DNA of 64,000 nucleotides from NCBI GenBank assembly GCA_029531795.1, contig JAPEIS010000004.1, forward strand, positions 744,001-808,000, in the 5' to 3' direction. Both the position numbers and the translations under genes were made by a program. Positions 36,801 to 51,100 of the stretch are shown in pieces. Source of the DNA: Sclerotinia nivalis (lineage: Eukaryota > Ascomycota > Leotiomycetes > Helotiales > Sclerotiniaceae). Each line of letters begins with the position of its first letter. Position 1 is the stretch's first letter. A model generated the notes under the pieces. That model saw only the letters and a list, made by a program, of their open reading frames with translations, was not told where the DNA came from and did not search any database.

Positions 36801-38822
36801 TCTTCTCTTTGGCATACCTACATTTCCTCGTAAACGGATCCCAGAGATCCTACCCCATCTGGCTGAGTAAAATTCGGAAATTTTGAAACTTCTAGAAGGC
36901 AATTACCGATAGGCCGCCCCTGATGCATGGTAAATCCATCGCCGTTGAGCTCCACTTGTTGATCCACATAGTGAACGACATTGGTACTTCCCCCCTTTTA
37001 ATACTGATCAAATCCAACAGGCTCCTTTCAGTTGAAACATGAGCTGGAACTAGCGGAGCAGCAGTACAAGTAAGATCAACACAGAGATTACAGCTGTATA
37101 GCTGGTAGGTCAAGTGATAATGAGCAATAAGTCCACCACTGATTATCATAAATCTTTCGTCTTGCGAGACACCATTCACATCTCCACTCTTGCCCCCAAA
37201 TATCACCCAACTCTATACCAACTCTTGGAGATACCTGACCCCTATTCCTCACTGCATATCCAGATCAACAATTGGATCCTCTATTAGCTTAGTAATCAAC
37301 TACATCATCAACTCTACCAACCACCCTGCCTCAATTCTACCTAAGTAAGTTATTATCAATATTATCCCGCGTCACCGAAAACGACGGCCGTCGTATTGCA
37401 GACGGAACGGTTCTCATTGATGCATAGCGTCCATCTTCCGACCTCCCGATCAATCCACCATATCCTCCCAGACCCAATTTAATTGAGAATACAGCTATCA
37501 AGGCTGGCGAGAACAACATCGTCAGAAGTTTCACACCATACTCACAGATAACCCCTCTCCCCCCGCTCAAATTCGCATTCGCCAAACAAATACAGATCCT
37601 TGGCAAAATACAACCTTTTGATGTACCACCAACTCAAGTATTGGTTGACCCGCCCCTTGTCCGCATCTCTCTGTACTACACATCTTGCATTATTTTCTTC
37701 AATTTTTCTTCAACGTCCATTTTGGCTTTCATATACCGGACGTTATTGATATTATCAACCGTTTATAGGTCATTCAGTTGATGATCATCGCCGATTATAG
37801 ACATTGAAGCACAACGGCATTGTATATGCATTGTGTATGTATATGTGTATTTGATGCAACCGATTCCGATCGAGGCATCGAAGATTTTGTCCTACGTTAC
37901 AGTTAGGCATCTGATAACCGTGGATGATACATACGATAAAATATATCACGCATATGGCTCATGTAGTGTGACCCGCACGTGTCAATATCTTTATCTTCCA
38001 AGATTAGGTTTGCGTGGAGAATTGGGGGTAAAAGAGATATCGGAATCAACGGGCAATTGTGTATATTGCTGTACCGCTATCGGATCAAACTTTCGGCGCG
38101 ATGTCTGCTTTTGGTAGCCGTGATTCCGATATGGTTGTATTTTCCTATCCATTTGGAGCTCTGAGAATTTTGGCCTGTGGCTTGATACCCTTTCTGGTGG
38201 TAGGCGCGAACATCATTTCTACGTTTCCATCTACAAGATGTCAAAGTCCTAAGTCAAATTGGATGCGTTGTAAAACGTTGAGACGATGGACAACTAGGAT
38301 CTGACTTCTTATTACTCTTGATATTGAAATTCGAGGACCATGGAATCTATTTACCACTTTCCATCTTTCTCATGCTCAATTCTTTTACTTATATATTTTG
38401 TTCGGATGTATCCACTACTATCCTCTACACAGATGTTGGTGTACTTAGCAAGGATATGATTTTTTTCTCTTCGGTGGCCTCGGACAAGTGTTTTGGCTGC
38501 GGTTATGCTTCCATGAGTTTTGAACCTTGGTCTCTGGGACTTTAAAGAACTTAGACTCCTGATTTTATTTATTTCCTTGAGTTTCGGGTGTGTTATCAAA
38601 GATAATGGGGCGACCAGCCACCAAATTCCTTCCGCCGTCTTCAGAAATCGCACAGATTGGGTGTCCAACATTCACTTGTTCAAATAGATTGAATTGATGA
38701 AGTCATTTCTCTTTATCCAAGATCAGCTAGATGAACCAAAGCAGCTTGCTTTGCCTGGAAAGTTATAAACATGGAGTGCCGCAGCTCACCCTTGGCTGTA
38801 AATCAACCGCCAAGCTTTGGAG
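33876..38822. other. 5 kb gene-poor region
   Basis: I found no frame with convincing coding features on either strand. The best candidates, 36035-36484 (plus), 37337-37606 (minus, with one hydrophobic segment) and 38059-38304 (plus, with one hydrophobic segment), lack family motifs and are not called. The 38.06-38.30 kb frame (IAVPLSDQTFGAMSAFGS) might be a decayed gene. Regulatory DNA or a noncoding RNA cannot be excluded. Confidence 0.45.
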
Positions 38823-39530
38823 ATGACTCTCGCCTACTTCATGGGTATAGCTGATGAACAGCTTGAGAGGAACGAACGATGCTGTGTAATCCTTCATTCA
38901 CAATCTGTTTCTTTTGGTGGCAATATTAATAGTCATTCAGGGGGTAGAACATATGATTTTGGCGGTTTGTGCCCAATTCTTTCCTAGAAAGGTCTTTAGC
39001 TGATAAATAGATAGTCCCTGGTCACTAATACTATTTTAACGACAACCAATCTCCTACCTACCACCACGACTCTTGGAAATGATACATCGAAACAGGCGGG
39101 TACAAAATATGGATTCCACCCGATGAAAACGAGCAAAACTCCCCCTTTGAACAAAAGTTTGGTTTATGAAACGTATTACATCGTCATTCACCCCGAAACC
39201 AACGAAGTCTTACACGAGAAAGATGAAGTCAGTGTGGGAAAATTGATGTATGATATTGGAATGTGGGCGTTGTAAGGACAGCTTGGAAAAAACGAGTGCG
39301 CGGATTCCAGTCGGAGAATGTATTTGGCTACAAAAGGGATTTGGACCAAACGATAGCGAATTTGAAGAACAAACGGGCCCGGTATATGAGTGTTGGTTAG
39401 AACAAGAGCTTTCGACGTTAAAAAAGTGGAGAATGGCAAGTTGGATCAGGATGAGTTGGAATTTCATGTAACTTATGATGCATGGGTAAATAGGGAGCTA
39501 GAGAGATCAAGGAGATATAATCATCTGTAG
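38823..39530 (+). pseudogene. Broken paralogue of the 29.25 kb gene
   Basis: MTLAYFMGIADEQLERN at 38823 matches MSLAYFMDITPDKLTTN of the intact copy at the same position. After an intron-like gap, DSWK-stop-YIETGGYKIWIPP (about 39067-39117) matches GSWKLRINTIGYRIWIP. YETYYIVIHPETNEVL and VSVGKLMYDI follow in a second frame. ECWLEQELSTLKK, then VENGKLDQDELEF and YDAWVNRELERSRR (to the stop at 39528-39530) match the region ending NVWVDTELERVRR. At least one in-frame stop (TGA at about 39079) and several frame changes are needed to follow the alignment, so this copy cannot encode the protein. It lacks the SUMO-motif tail of the intact copy. Confidence 0.75.
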
Positions 39531-42500
39531 TCAGATTGTTTGATGATGGGTGGCTCCATACAAGGCTTTTAGTAGTTCCGGTGGATGAATCAAGTCTTTT
39601 ATTGATTCTTCGGGCTTAATTCATTTATTCTCAAAAAGTTCATCTCCTTTCTCCAGAAATTCATTGTCATTTATATTCTTCTCCTGTTAAGTCAGATGTC
39701 TCACTGTCTCTACAGTATTTAAACTCTCGACGGTAGCTAGTCCACTGTCAGAAATCAAGTACTTTCATTTATCGGATTTTGTCACGCAAAATATAGTCTA
39801 TCTAGCGGTACTTCTGGCATTCAACATTTTTGCCTCGACATGGTCTCGAGACACAGGCCCTGTTGAGTCTAAATCTATTCTCTACACAGTTCTTCTGTTG
39901 TATACAGAAGATCGAGAACTTTATATATTACAGCGCACTAACTCACTCTAGCCTCTCTCAACATCATTCATTTAATGGGAGATAAATGGTGGATAACGAG
40001 AAGAAGGCCGCAGTCTCATACTGCAATTTCGGCTCTCCACATTTTCTAAATCTCAATTCGGATCAATGTGGTATATAGACCAACGACAGCGGCGACCCCA
40101 ACCCCCCATTCCGAATCCCTGCAAACCAGAGGGTTCAACTTGACTACTTTAACTCCATTGTACGCCACATGTCCAACATCCATAGTATCCCGAGATAGTG
40201 GCTTTTCATGGAATAGATTGAATATTTTATCTAGTAGCATAAAAGCAATACATTCTTCTTTCGAATATTCTTGGCCAGATACCTTTAGGACCCGAGGAAC
40301 ATTAGTGAGGTTTCCAGTGCAAAAATAATTGGAGATAGATCAAATATGAGGATGATAATTTTGCTAGCAGAGCCAGAAAATTTAGTAGGGACAAAGTACC
40401 ATCTCAACACTTCATTTATGTTGTCACCAAAAAATATAAGTTCGGAAGATTTTGAGGCTTTAGGTATAGTGTAATATCGTTGTATTACCTTCCCCTTTGC
40501 TGTCATTAGATAAAGCATTCCATCTTAATTCAGGTCATATCAACACCTTTGCCCCTATCAATTCCCTTTTAATCGCTCATTATACATCAATCAGTCATCC
40601 ATTTATTCATACAGCTATCTTGAAATTCGTACCAAGGACTGCCAAAATCGATCTTAAGCCTAATCATTTTGCATCCCCAAGCCTACCAAATGCCAAACAA
40701 ATTCGTCCATTAAGTACACAAGGATTATGAGTTTAAGGAATAGTGAATACATGATAGAAGCTTCTGTAAATTAGTTACATTACCCCTCTCTTCAAGACAA
40801 GTATTCTGTCTCTCGCATTCTACACTCGTAATAAGCTAGCATAGAAAGCAATACATTTCTCTTTAGACTCTCCCCAAATCTGAGAAGACGCAATGAACGG
40901 TACCGCACATGCCCCGCCACCTAAATTTACACAGAGAATTAAACTAGAATGGGAAGTAGGCCAGGAATGATGAGGATGAGAATCACCGAGATATAGTATA
41001 TCTCGTCCAATACCCTTCTTCTTTTTTCACTTGCTATCGAAATGTATGTTGTTGTCTCTTTATGGGCGTTAATAGTAATAAAAATGAGAATAACGATCTA
41101 CTGCCCCACAGTCATTTCGGTATGTACCTGTACCATGCACCAGCTCAAACTTCCTATCTTATATTCTGCTACCCACATGCGGCACGCGAAATCTGATATT
41201 GAAATTTCATGATCTCATATTTAGATAAAGTGGTTAGTTTATATATCGGGATGTGAGATTAGTTTGGTGAAGAGAAATAGCTTTGGGAGAAGTAGTGAAT
41301 GAAAAAGAGATACTCCGTGGTATTCCTAATTACGGGCTACACCGCACTCATACTTACATTTTCTGTATCCAGTAGCATAAAAAGTAGGACTTACCTCTTC
41401 TGTACCTCATCGAACCAAAAGATAACAACCACATCTCGCAGCCGTGTCCAACTTCGTATTTCTCCACAGTGTAGAGTCACAGAAGATGGGGAACTGAACT
41501 GGAAATGAGTATAGAAATTGGTTGGGGATGAGAGGGCTGGAAAGAGGTGGTGTGAAGCGTGGGCTACCATCTCATCACCTTGTTATGTTCTTACTGTTGT
41601 TGCTGAGAATATTATCATCATAACTGAACTTATACAGCTGACAGTTGCTCCAAAACATCGACAACGACAACAACACACCTCATCCCATATCACATCCCAT
41701 TACCTCCACTTACATCTTTATGTGCAGCTCACTTGATTTATCCTCTTCTCCAAGAACCAATTCTCGTATGAGTGGTATCCATCGTGGTCACGCAGGCAGA
41801 CTTGAGATTCTTGTAGTTGCTGAGCGTCCATAGCTTCTAGATCTCTAGGGGCTCGTAACTCATATACCGGTCTTCGGAATCACCTCTTTTGGGGAGAAGA
41901 GGAGGGAGATGCGTGTTGTGGTAGTGAATGAAGCAAATAAGCCCCTCGGCTTATACATAATACCCATTTTGGAAGTCAGCTAGAAGTTCCCCGCATCAGG
42001 CTCCACAGTGCTATAATATATGTAATTCTGATTCTTTCATCGCCCCTTAAACTATTCGCAATGATCTTTACGGCTGTCTCATGACCAAAATTACTTTGGT
42101 CAATCCAAATGACCAGAATACATGCGGGTAGATGTCCTAGGGACTTAAGTTATGAACCTCCTTCTAATCATTCCGCTCCATTGCTGCTGTTGGTTCCTTC
42201 TTTTGTCACAAAGTTGGTAATAATACTAAAGTCATACTCTCTCAACCAATATAAACATAACACCATCTTCTGTTCCCTGAATCTAAAGCTCAATTAGTAC
42301 CCGCTTCCTGAGATTATCCAAGAGGAGAATAACCACAACGCTACACATCTTGATGGCCAGACAGACATTTGGACAGGATCCCAAACATACCCGGGAACGT
42401 AGTGTGCTTAAACACTTGCTTGAGAAAGTTTATATAAGAAAGTAGTGAAAAATTTTATCGGATAATTGACAAAAAGAGGGGTATGAAATGTAGGCGCTAT

Positions 42501-45500
42501 GTTGAGGGGTAGGTAGTGAATCAAGAAAAGCACCTCCTCAGTACTTTAGAGATGACGTGTACCAACCTTGTACGATATACAGAAAATGAATACTGTGGCA
42601 TAAATAGGCAAAAATATCCCTCTTTGTAGTTTTTCAAAATCAAAATGCTATCGGCAAAGAAGTAATGTTCAGAATGCCTGGGCAGAAGCCTATGATTTCC
42701 ATGACATTGAAGTGGGAATTCGTATTGTGGAGGATTAGAACTTTGATTTTTGTCTCATTGATCTCTTTTGTTGTCGTTTAATGAGTTGTTGTTTCTTGTA
42801 TGTATATATATTATATATCATGACAATAGCAATTACAACAATAGCAACAACATTACTAAAATCATTTTTTAACCCAGCATTCAATACATCAAACCTCACT
42901 CTAACACTGTGCGGGAAACTCTTCCTCAAACAGCGAATATCCAAGATAGCCAAACAAGCAACCTCTGAAGTATAATCATCCCGCTGTTGTAAAATGACGC
43001 CCTGTCTAGAAATCCTGACAAATGACACTTATATCTTACTCTCACTCACTAATGCCATGCTCTTACTCTCTTTAAAATTATTTTCTCCTTCTATTCACTT
43101 CACCCTCAGTTTTTCTTTTAGAATTCTATATAAATAATATTATTCACTATATCTTCTCATCTTACAATTCATAAAGCCCTTTGTTTTCTTATAAGATCCG
43201 GCCTTACAATGACATCACACAAGCAGTATCTATTCTCTCCCCAGAAAGTAGTATAAAAGAGTTCATACTCTGTTCTTTCTAATCTCAATATCTATCCCGG
43301 ATGTGACAGCCCCAAGCCATATGACCCTCTATGCAGATCCATGACAAAATTTCTAATATAGCCCTATCTGAATGAAGACCTTGGGCGTTTAGGCCACAAA
43401 GCTGAGTAATGTAGATGGAATGAGGACGAGGATTGAATTTTGAGAAGTATCTCATCTCATTTCATCTTGCGTTTCTCTTTTCTTTTCTGTTGTTATTAAT
43501 CATATTTTAATAGTTATTATCGTCTGAAATCAAGGTTATTATTATCTATCTTATAAAGTCATTAAAAAAAATTGACAACAAGCCTCCTTTTCTCTTTCCT
43601 CCAACCCTTTAGATCACCCCACACAACTCTTTTCTCTATCCTATTCGGTCCCATATAACGAATCACCCCCTCAAAAGCAAAAATAGTCAACTCGCAACAT
43701 CCATCAAATGGAAGTCACCTCTGATCGCTGCTCCGTTATGCTTACCTTCTCCTAAAATACAGAGAGGGTAAGTTTATATAGGCAAACTGTGATTTTCGAC
43801 GGTGCTAATCAGGATTAGAAGAGGGACTAATGAAGCTCGATGGAATTCCCAAGCATGAAGTATAGAAAAGGGTAAATCAAATCTAGCCCCTCTCCTAACC
43901 CCGCTTACCTAAATCAACATTTTCTGGATTGTCCTCCCACGGCTCCGTTCTTTCAAGCACCTGCAGGAAAGGTTATATAAGTATATAAGTCTTCATTCCA
44001 CGGCTTCTTTCGGTATCAAGGCCATCATGTCACAGAATCTTTGTCGGATATATGAAAAGTTCTTTCTAGATGGTTGTTGTTAGGGTTTATGCTCTACATG
44101 AGTGTATGAATGAATTTCACAAAGAGTTTCTAGGTATTGTTTTTCGGATTTTGTGACTTCATATCTTGGAATGTTTGCGTTGTTGTCAATTCCTGAATGC
44201 TGTTATATATCATCGCCATTATTCCTACCCTATTGATTGTCGTCAGTAAAAACTAATCCCTAATCCCTAATCCCCAACTCATCCATCGCATCATAGTCTA
44301 CAGTCAAAACTCCCATCTCCTCAAAATCAAACCCCACACCCATCCCATTTCCATTTCCATTTCCATACCTCATCACAACACTCAACCTGCACGAAGCCTT
44401 TCGATCTCATGTGCGAACTTCCTCCAAGGCATTGACAGAACTGGTCCTTGGTCATAAATATTAAGAATGATCTTCCACCATCAGACAATAGGGTTCTCTA
44501 TATACCTAGTAAACACATATTCCCTCACTCATCCCGATTTTAATTTCCGTTCTTGCTCCTCTTTTCATTCACCCAATCACACACGTTATACACTCATTTA
44601 CCCATTTAGGGTTTACCTCTGATATTGAGATCGCAATTTTAGTTTCATGTCCATTCACAACACTCCCAGATCTTTCACTCGATCGATTCCCTCATTCCTC
44701 ACTCCTACCCCATTCCTCCCTCTCTTCCTCCGTCTCTAATCCCTACCCAATCTCCCTACTAAATACTCTATTAGAATATTCACCCAGATATTCACCCAGA
44801 TATTCACCCCAGGATACCTATTACTTAATCATACACACCTAAATAATAAAAATCATTCTGTTTTCTCTCTCTCGATATATATAATCATACTTTAAACAAA
44901 ATATTTCATCTTACTGTTCAAATCACTTATTAGCGATCCAAAATGATTACTCGAGTGATTTATAAATCTATTTCTTTTATAGATAGAGAGTTATTATGTG
45001 TTATTATATGTTATTATTGATAGTTGATAATTGATATTTTATTTGTTTAAGGGGAAGATGATGGGATGGGATGGACGGGGTAGGATGATATGAAAATGAA
45101 GGGAAAGAAAATAGATAGGATGAGAAGGGATAAGACGAATAGTAAGATTACAGAGCGGCAGGGAAAAGGGATGAAAGACATTCATTTTGGTTGCCGATGA
45201 ATAATAAATAGTCTTTAAGGATCGCTAGATAGGTATTGAGGTAGAGTATATATCAGATAATCATAAATATAAACAGATATATCGGTTCAGAATTGGTCAG
45301 TATCACCACTCAAAGCAAAAAAAATCACATCACATCATATCAAATCCCAAAAACTATTCAAATAACATCTCCATTCATTTAGTTCCTTTAACTCGCTAAA
45401 AGGTCTCTCATCTGTAATATGTACCCCAATTCATTTATGTACTTCTCCCCTCATTTCCTCTCTCCCTCCCTCCCCCACAAAAACCATCTCAAAAATCCAC

Positions 45501-46125
45501 CAACCCCCATCCCCGCAAGCAAGCATACCGCCCCATTCTCATATTCATCCAGCATATAGTGCATACATCCATCCTCAAACGCAAATGTAAATGCAACAAA
45601 AAAAGCCATCCGTTGGCCAACTCAGGCAATAAAATAACATGCCGACCCCAATCCCAATGCCAGTACGTAAACCAAATTCACCTAAACTCCATAAAATGCT
45701 GGGTTCCTTAAAGTTTTACGCAAGCAAGTAACAAAAATAGTATGCCTCCCATGCACCAATGATGCCATGTCCATACCATGTCCATACCATGCCCATCCCC
45801 TTCTAGTGAGTTTCGTTTCGTGCGTATAGTTTAGAAGAGAAGAAAGAAGGAAGAAGTGAAGAGAGGAAAAGAATTGAATCCTGTTCGCTGTGCAAAATCT
45901 TGCGACGATGCAGATTCTTTTTGTGTTGAGTTGAGTTTTGCCAATGAAAGGCGAAAAGTAACATGCCAGCTTTGAAAGGATCTGGTTCTGTTGAGAAGAT
46001 GAAGATGGCGATGAGTGGATGTTGTATCGTATCTATAATCGGCATTTCGATCCGAAGCAAGGAACCAAGGAGCCTATGGTCAAGAATTCGATAGAAGGAG
46101 AAAAACAATTCTAGTATCGTAACAC
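39531..46125. other. 6.6 kb gene-free region with pyrimidine-rich tracts and simple repeats
   Basis: No coding frame above noise was found. The part from about 43.0 to 45.6 kb is nearly devoid of even short open frames and is rich in C/T tracts and simple repeats: TTTCCA units (about 44347-44366), TATTCACCCAGA units (about 44778-44812) and CCATGTCCATA units (about 45767-45795). The right end contains the MPE1 terminator. Such composition can mark long untranslated or noncoding transcripts, but nothing here proves one. Confidence 0.5.
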
Positions 46126-48104
46126 TTAAAGCTCCCGATAATCACTTGGCCTTGCTCTCCTCTGTCTTCCAACATGTCTATGTGGATTAACCGGTTTTCT
46201 GAAATACGCATTATCCTCTTCATTCGGTAGAGGTTCCGCAAAAACTGTCTTTTGTTGATTAGGGAATCCGCCTGCCGCACCATTCGACATATTCATTCCT
46301 CTACCCATTCCATTCATTGGAGGCATATTTCCGCTCATCATCGGATTCATATTGCCGAATGCGTTTGCGTTATTGAACATGGGCATGTTATTCATACCTG
46401 GAAAGTTCATACCCATCATGGGGTTCATGCCCATCATTGGATTCATACCGCCCATGCCGAAATTGTTCATCATGTTCATGTTGGGCATGCCGGTGTTGAA
46501 GCCGTTTGCATTACCGTAAAATTGCGGTGGCATGTTGTTCATGTTTGGAAAGCCGTTCATACCATTCATCATGTTTTGTTGTTGTGGATTCATGGTAGCT
46601 TCTTTTTGTCGCATAGCTTTTGGTCCTTTAGGAATCTTAGGGTTCTCAAGTAATTCATCCGCAGGTCGCTTTTTACCTTGAGGTCCTGAAGGTGCACCTG
46701 GAACACCAACGACGGGCATAGTTGATTTTCCTTGTGTGGGACTACGTTTCAAGACCTTTGACACTTCAGGTGATTTTGGTTTAGGTGATGGTTTTGGCGT
46801 TGGTGATTCAGCCTTTCCTGTAGGTTTCGATGCTTTGATTGGTGGTGTAGTGACAGCATCGGACTTTACGCTAGGACTTTTAGCTCTTTGTTCTTCTTTT
46901 TCTTTCTTGGCAGCTGCATCTTTCTCTTCCAAATAAGTCTTGATCTTGGCGGTCATCTCATCATCAGGCTTCAGATCATCAATCAATACTCCATCAGTCT
47001 GACATCCTGGGCATGTGAAATCGCTTTCGATAAGAGCATTAGTAATGCAGTCATTGCAGTACGTCTTCTCACAACAGGGCGTCTTCATTGGATCTATGAA
47101 TATTCTCATGTCGAGCGCGCATTCCAATCCTCTATCTCTCAACACTTTATCTCCTAAAGCAGCAGCTTTCTGGGCAGCAGCAGATGACTTCGTCTTAGCT
47201 TGAAATTGTTCCCAAGATGCTTTATCAGGCTCAGCAACGACAAATTCTCCCTCAGCATTTACCATCACACCAGACGGTGTCTTTGTATCATCCAATGTAC
47301 CATCATTGCTCAACTGCACCGGCTTCTCTACAGTTTTCAGGAAAGACCTTGGAATACCAGTTGTACGCTTAATTCGTGCCTTATTATCGAAATTTGGATC
47401 ATCATTCGTAGGGCAAACCTGAATCCAATGTCCTTTCTCTCCACATCGATAACAAATGTAACCAGTTGGTGGTTCATGATCCGGAACATTTGGTGGAGGT
47501 TGACCTTTCTTACCACCTGGTCGGAAGACTGGTGTTTGACTATGAACTTGTTAGAAAATGTTGCTAGGTTAAAGACACGAATAACTTACTTTGCCATATC
47601 CTCCTGCTGTGCCGTCCATTGATCACTTTGAGCCTGAAACATAGCTTCCATCTTCTGCTCCTCAGTCATCGCACTATCCATTTGTGCCAGCCCTTGTGTA
47701 GATGCAATAGCCTTTGCATTTGCCTGCTTCCCTTGTTCTTTTCGCGACGAATTCTTCTGCTTTATTGGCATCTGCCCTGACATGTATCTTGCGGCTCTTC
47801 CTGCTCCCGGCTTCAGTGAAGGTAATCGACGAGCGATAATCGAAGTTGATCGAGGAATAACGGTAGTATCGTCATCATATTCTACATTGGTTAGAATCAA
47901 TATCTAGTTTTTGGGATACACAAAATGCTTACCTTCGTTGTCTGCTTCATTGTAAATGACGAGATCAAAATCAGTTCCGTCACCTAATCCACTCTTGATG
48001 ATAATATCACGCTTGAGCTCAAATACAGAGATACCAGTACCATCAAATTCAACTCTAGAGGGCTCCTTTTGGGATCTGAATTTGAAGAACACTGAGGACG
48101 TCAT
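46126..48104 (-). CDS. MPE1: Mpe1/RBBP6-type subunit of the cleavage and polyadenylation factor
   Basis: Three exons, 48104-47933, 47881-47590 and 47539-46126, total 1,878 nt and encode 625 residues. The N-terminus (VFFKFRSQKEPSRVEFDGT, about 5-75) is the ubiquitin-like DWNN domain. A CCHC zinc knuckle has C184, C187, H192 and C197 (CYRCGEKGHWIQVC). A RING/U-box-like domain follows (about 295-335; PCCEKTYCNDC, CPGC). This order is diagnostic of Mpe1/RBBP6, an essential nuclear component of the CPF complex that couples poly(A)-site recognition to mRNA 3' processing. The C-terminal 180 residues are a Met/Asn/Gly/Pro-rich low-complexity tract (GMGGMNPMMGMNPMMGMNF) followed by FRKPVNPHRH. Introns are 51 and 50 nt. 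Both flanks are gene-poor. Confidence 0.95.
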
Positions 48105-51100
48105 GATTGCTGTTGGTCAAGTTGATCAAAGTTGAGGCTGTTAAGGAAGTTGTTGATCCTTGACTTGACAATTTCCGATTGCGTTGGTGTGTACAGAAAA
48201 ACAAACTACTCTTCTGATGCACTCAATATATCAAGCAAATGCTTGAGAATTAGTTAATATGATGGAATGGGGAAGGGTAGAAGGGATGTTTCGTGAATGC
48301 GACCGGTGCAATATCAAGATTCTTCTCTTTTTTTTTCTTCGTTCAAGGAAACGAGGTGAAATCAAATCTGATTGCGATCACTGGAGATAACTCTGGTGAC
48401 ACAGAAAAAGGCTCTCTCAAAAGGAAATGATAGTACAAGATTGCAGTAATACTGCTATTGTGATGTTCTTCTTTTTTCTTTCTTTGAAGACTGCCGCTTT
48501 CCTCCACAAGACCAAACAATTGCACCACCAAGACGATCCGCTCTTTTTCTCTCTTTGTATGATTCTTTTCCTCCAAATAATTATTCCCTTCCACAGCTTC
48601 TTTCCCAACAGTGTTATCTTTTCCGATCGTTTAATTTTTTGGATGCGAAACCGTTATGTCAATTGCGTTTGTCGTATTTATGATGGAAGAAAAGTTGTTG
48701 ATGGATTGAAGATGAAATGGAAAGAAAGAGTTTGGGGCGAAGGTGACAAACTCTTTGTACTGACTTGGACACTAATTATCTTAGAGGCGCTAGTGTGAAT
48801 GCGGCTTACTTCATCTTAAAAAAAAACGTGTTGATAAGCTAAGCGAGCCTTTGATAGCTCATATAATCACGTGATAATACAGTTACGTACTGTACTACCT
48901 AGGTACTGACTCCATCCTCGGTTTGATTTGATGGCAGAGAAGGAACGAGGAGAGTATCTTAACAGAAGTCCGCTCAAACTCCTGCCAATCTGATTTCCAC
49001 TATTCCTGCATCTGTTTCCCACCATGACAATATGGTTTTATGAGATTGTACAAGGAGCACAACTGATCTCCAACAGCTCTCACTGCCAAGGGAGATCATC
49101 CTTTAAGTTTTAGAGGGAACGGCTGCTCCATCTTTCAAGTGGAGGCAAGATTTATCATGCAGGAGAGCTAGTTGCTTATTGTTAAGGTTTCTGCAACTCC
49201 TCTTTGGCCCGGAACACCTCGAGGGCTGTGTTCTGTTGGTTGCAGAGGCTTTTCACATCACCACAACAATAATATGGTGAATTTATTTTTGCAACATGGG
49301 CAGGATACTCGGCATAATTGGTGAAATTCTCACGTCAGAGATACCGTAATGTGCAATGCAGGAAAAGAAAAGAGATAAATCCAAGGTGAAACAGACGGCT
49401 CATTGTATTCGACTTCGGCCCTTCCAATATTTCTACTTCTACTCCCCACTTTCACCAACTTCTGCCCACCATCCGCCACCTGCCATACTTCATCGATGAA
49501 ATCTCGTCAATCTACGAACAAGCTCATTAGCTTAAGTCGAAATATGCCCATCCTCAAATGGAGAGAATGGTTGTGGAACCCTAGGATAAATCTTAACCGG
49601 CTCTCCCAGACTTACCAAGGACGTATATCTTCTCTCCATCCTCACTACCTTTCTTCCTGCTATTATATTTGGATCCATCTTCCACTCTTTCCACCAACTC
49701 CAATTTTGTCTATTCTCCCACTCTATGGTGCCAGGCACTGCTTCTCTCATGGCTCTTCTCTGTGCTACAGCCGATACAGAGTTCGGAGCAGCCGGTCTTG
49801 TGGTTCTGGTTCACACACCATGCCTGTAAGGCCTCCGCTCTACACCGGAGCGCACAACATCTTGCCATCTCTTTCCCTTCAATGGATTTAGCATCCACAA
49901 TGCAGGATCTTATCTGCTTGACGATCTCGTAGCTGCAAGAATATCGAACAGTTGAATATTCGCACATTGCTTTGGCTCACAAAATGGATGTCGCGAGGGA
50001 ATACTTGCGGTTCGCTTTGAAAATGCAAAACTCCGACTGGCTGCAACGGAACCTTTTTCGCAACGATTCGAGTCGAACAGCTTATTCCTGAAGGCCAACT
50101 TTTTCGAATCTGATTTATGTTGCGACTATCGCTTCTTGCAGTCCATATATCCTCGGAACTAGGTATGTGTGTTAGCGACCCACGATGCTACAAAGGAAAG
50201 TCTCGACTCTCGAGGGCTTTCGTGGTTTGCGGGAATAGTAGTGAAAGAGGTCAACTGGATGTTCGATACTGGCTTGAGCTTCCAAGGATTGAGCGGAACG
50301 TTGTAAACGATTTGAAAATGCTGCTTTTTTTTTAAACAAATGTTTGAAAATATCCATTCAAGAGCAATAGCACTAGCGTGAGATCATGTTGCGATCAAAA
50401 TGACCAAAATTTTCCAAAATTCACCGCCTTAGTTGCATGCTGAAGCATTCAAGAAAAATTTCATACATTTCTACCCGAAATTACACGACCATTTTAAAAT
50501 TGGCTCAACTATTTCCATCTCAGCAACAACTGAAAATATCAAGTCTGCAACACCAAGCACACACGCCCATCCTTCAATTGAAGGTCGTTTTCTACTCGGA
50601 GGGATTCGAGGTTTATCGATAGGGAATTGACTACCGATGTCTTGCTAGCCTCGTCTATTCTCAACTCTACTCCTTTCTCTCTTCCGCCGCCACACTCGTT
50701 CCTCCTCTCACCGCAGAATATCTGGCCATGTCCTTCGGAACTACGAGCTCTACGGTATTCTCAACCACCACAATCACGCTGCATTTCAGGGACATTAGTA
50801 CGCTTGGGCACAGACTGTTATTATAATGAACCTGAGGTCCTGATAAATTTGTAGAACGATATAATCGAAGCTAGTTCCGCCCGGCTTCCCTCAGCTGTTT
50901 TCACCGTTAAGTTCATTGTATCCCTGATATCCGTCGTTTTTCCCGTTAGCCTACCATTTAGTATAAACATACCAGGGAAAACAGTGGACGGAAGAACGGC
51001 GTACTTCATCATCGCCTGTCACATTCTCTTATCTGCACGACTAAAACTTTTTTTCTGGCCTGTCCATCGCACCCGTGATATTCCTCGCAAGATAAAGCGC

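Noticed and set aside
37337..37606. 90-codon minus-strand frame with a hydrophobic segment
   Set aside because: One hydrophobic stretch only; no motif and no plausible neighbouring exon.
46252..46653. 133-codon plus-strand frame rich in His and Ile
   Set aside because: It is the antisense of the Met/Asn/Gly repeat tail of MPE1, whose repetitive codons keep the opposite strand open.
49403..49891. 162-codon plus-strand frame
   Set aside because: Ser/Pro/Leu/Arg-rich composition of translated noncoding DNA and no recognisable domain; other frames over the same DNA look equally likely.
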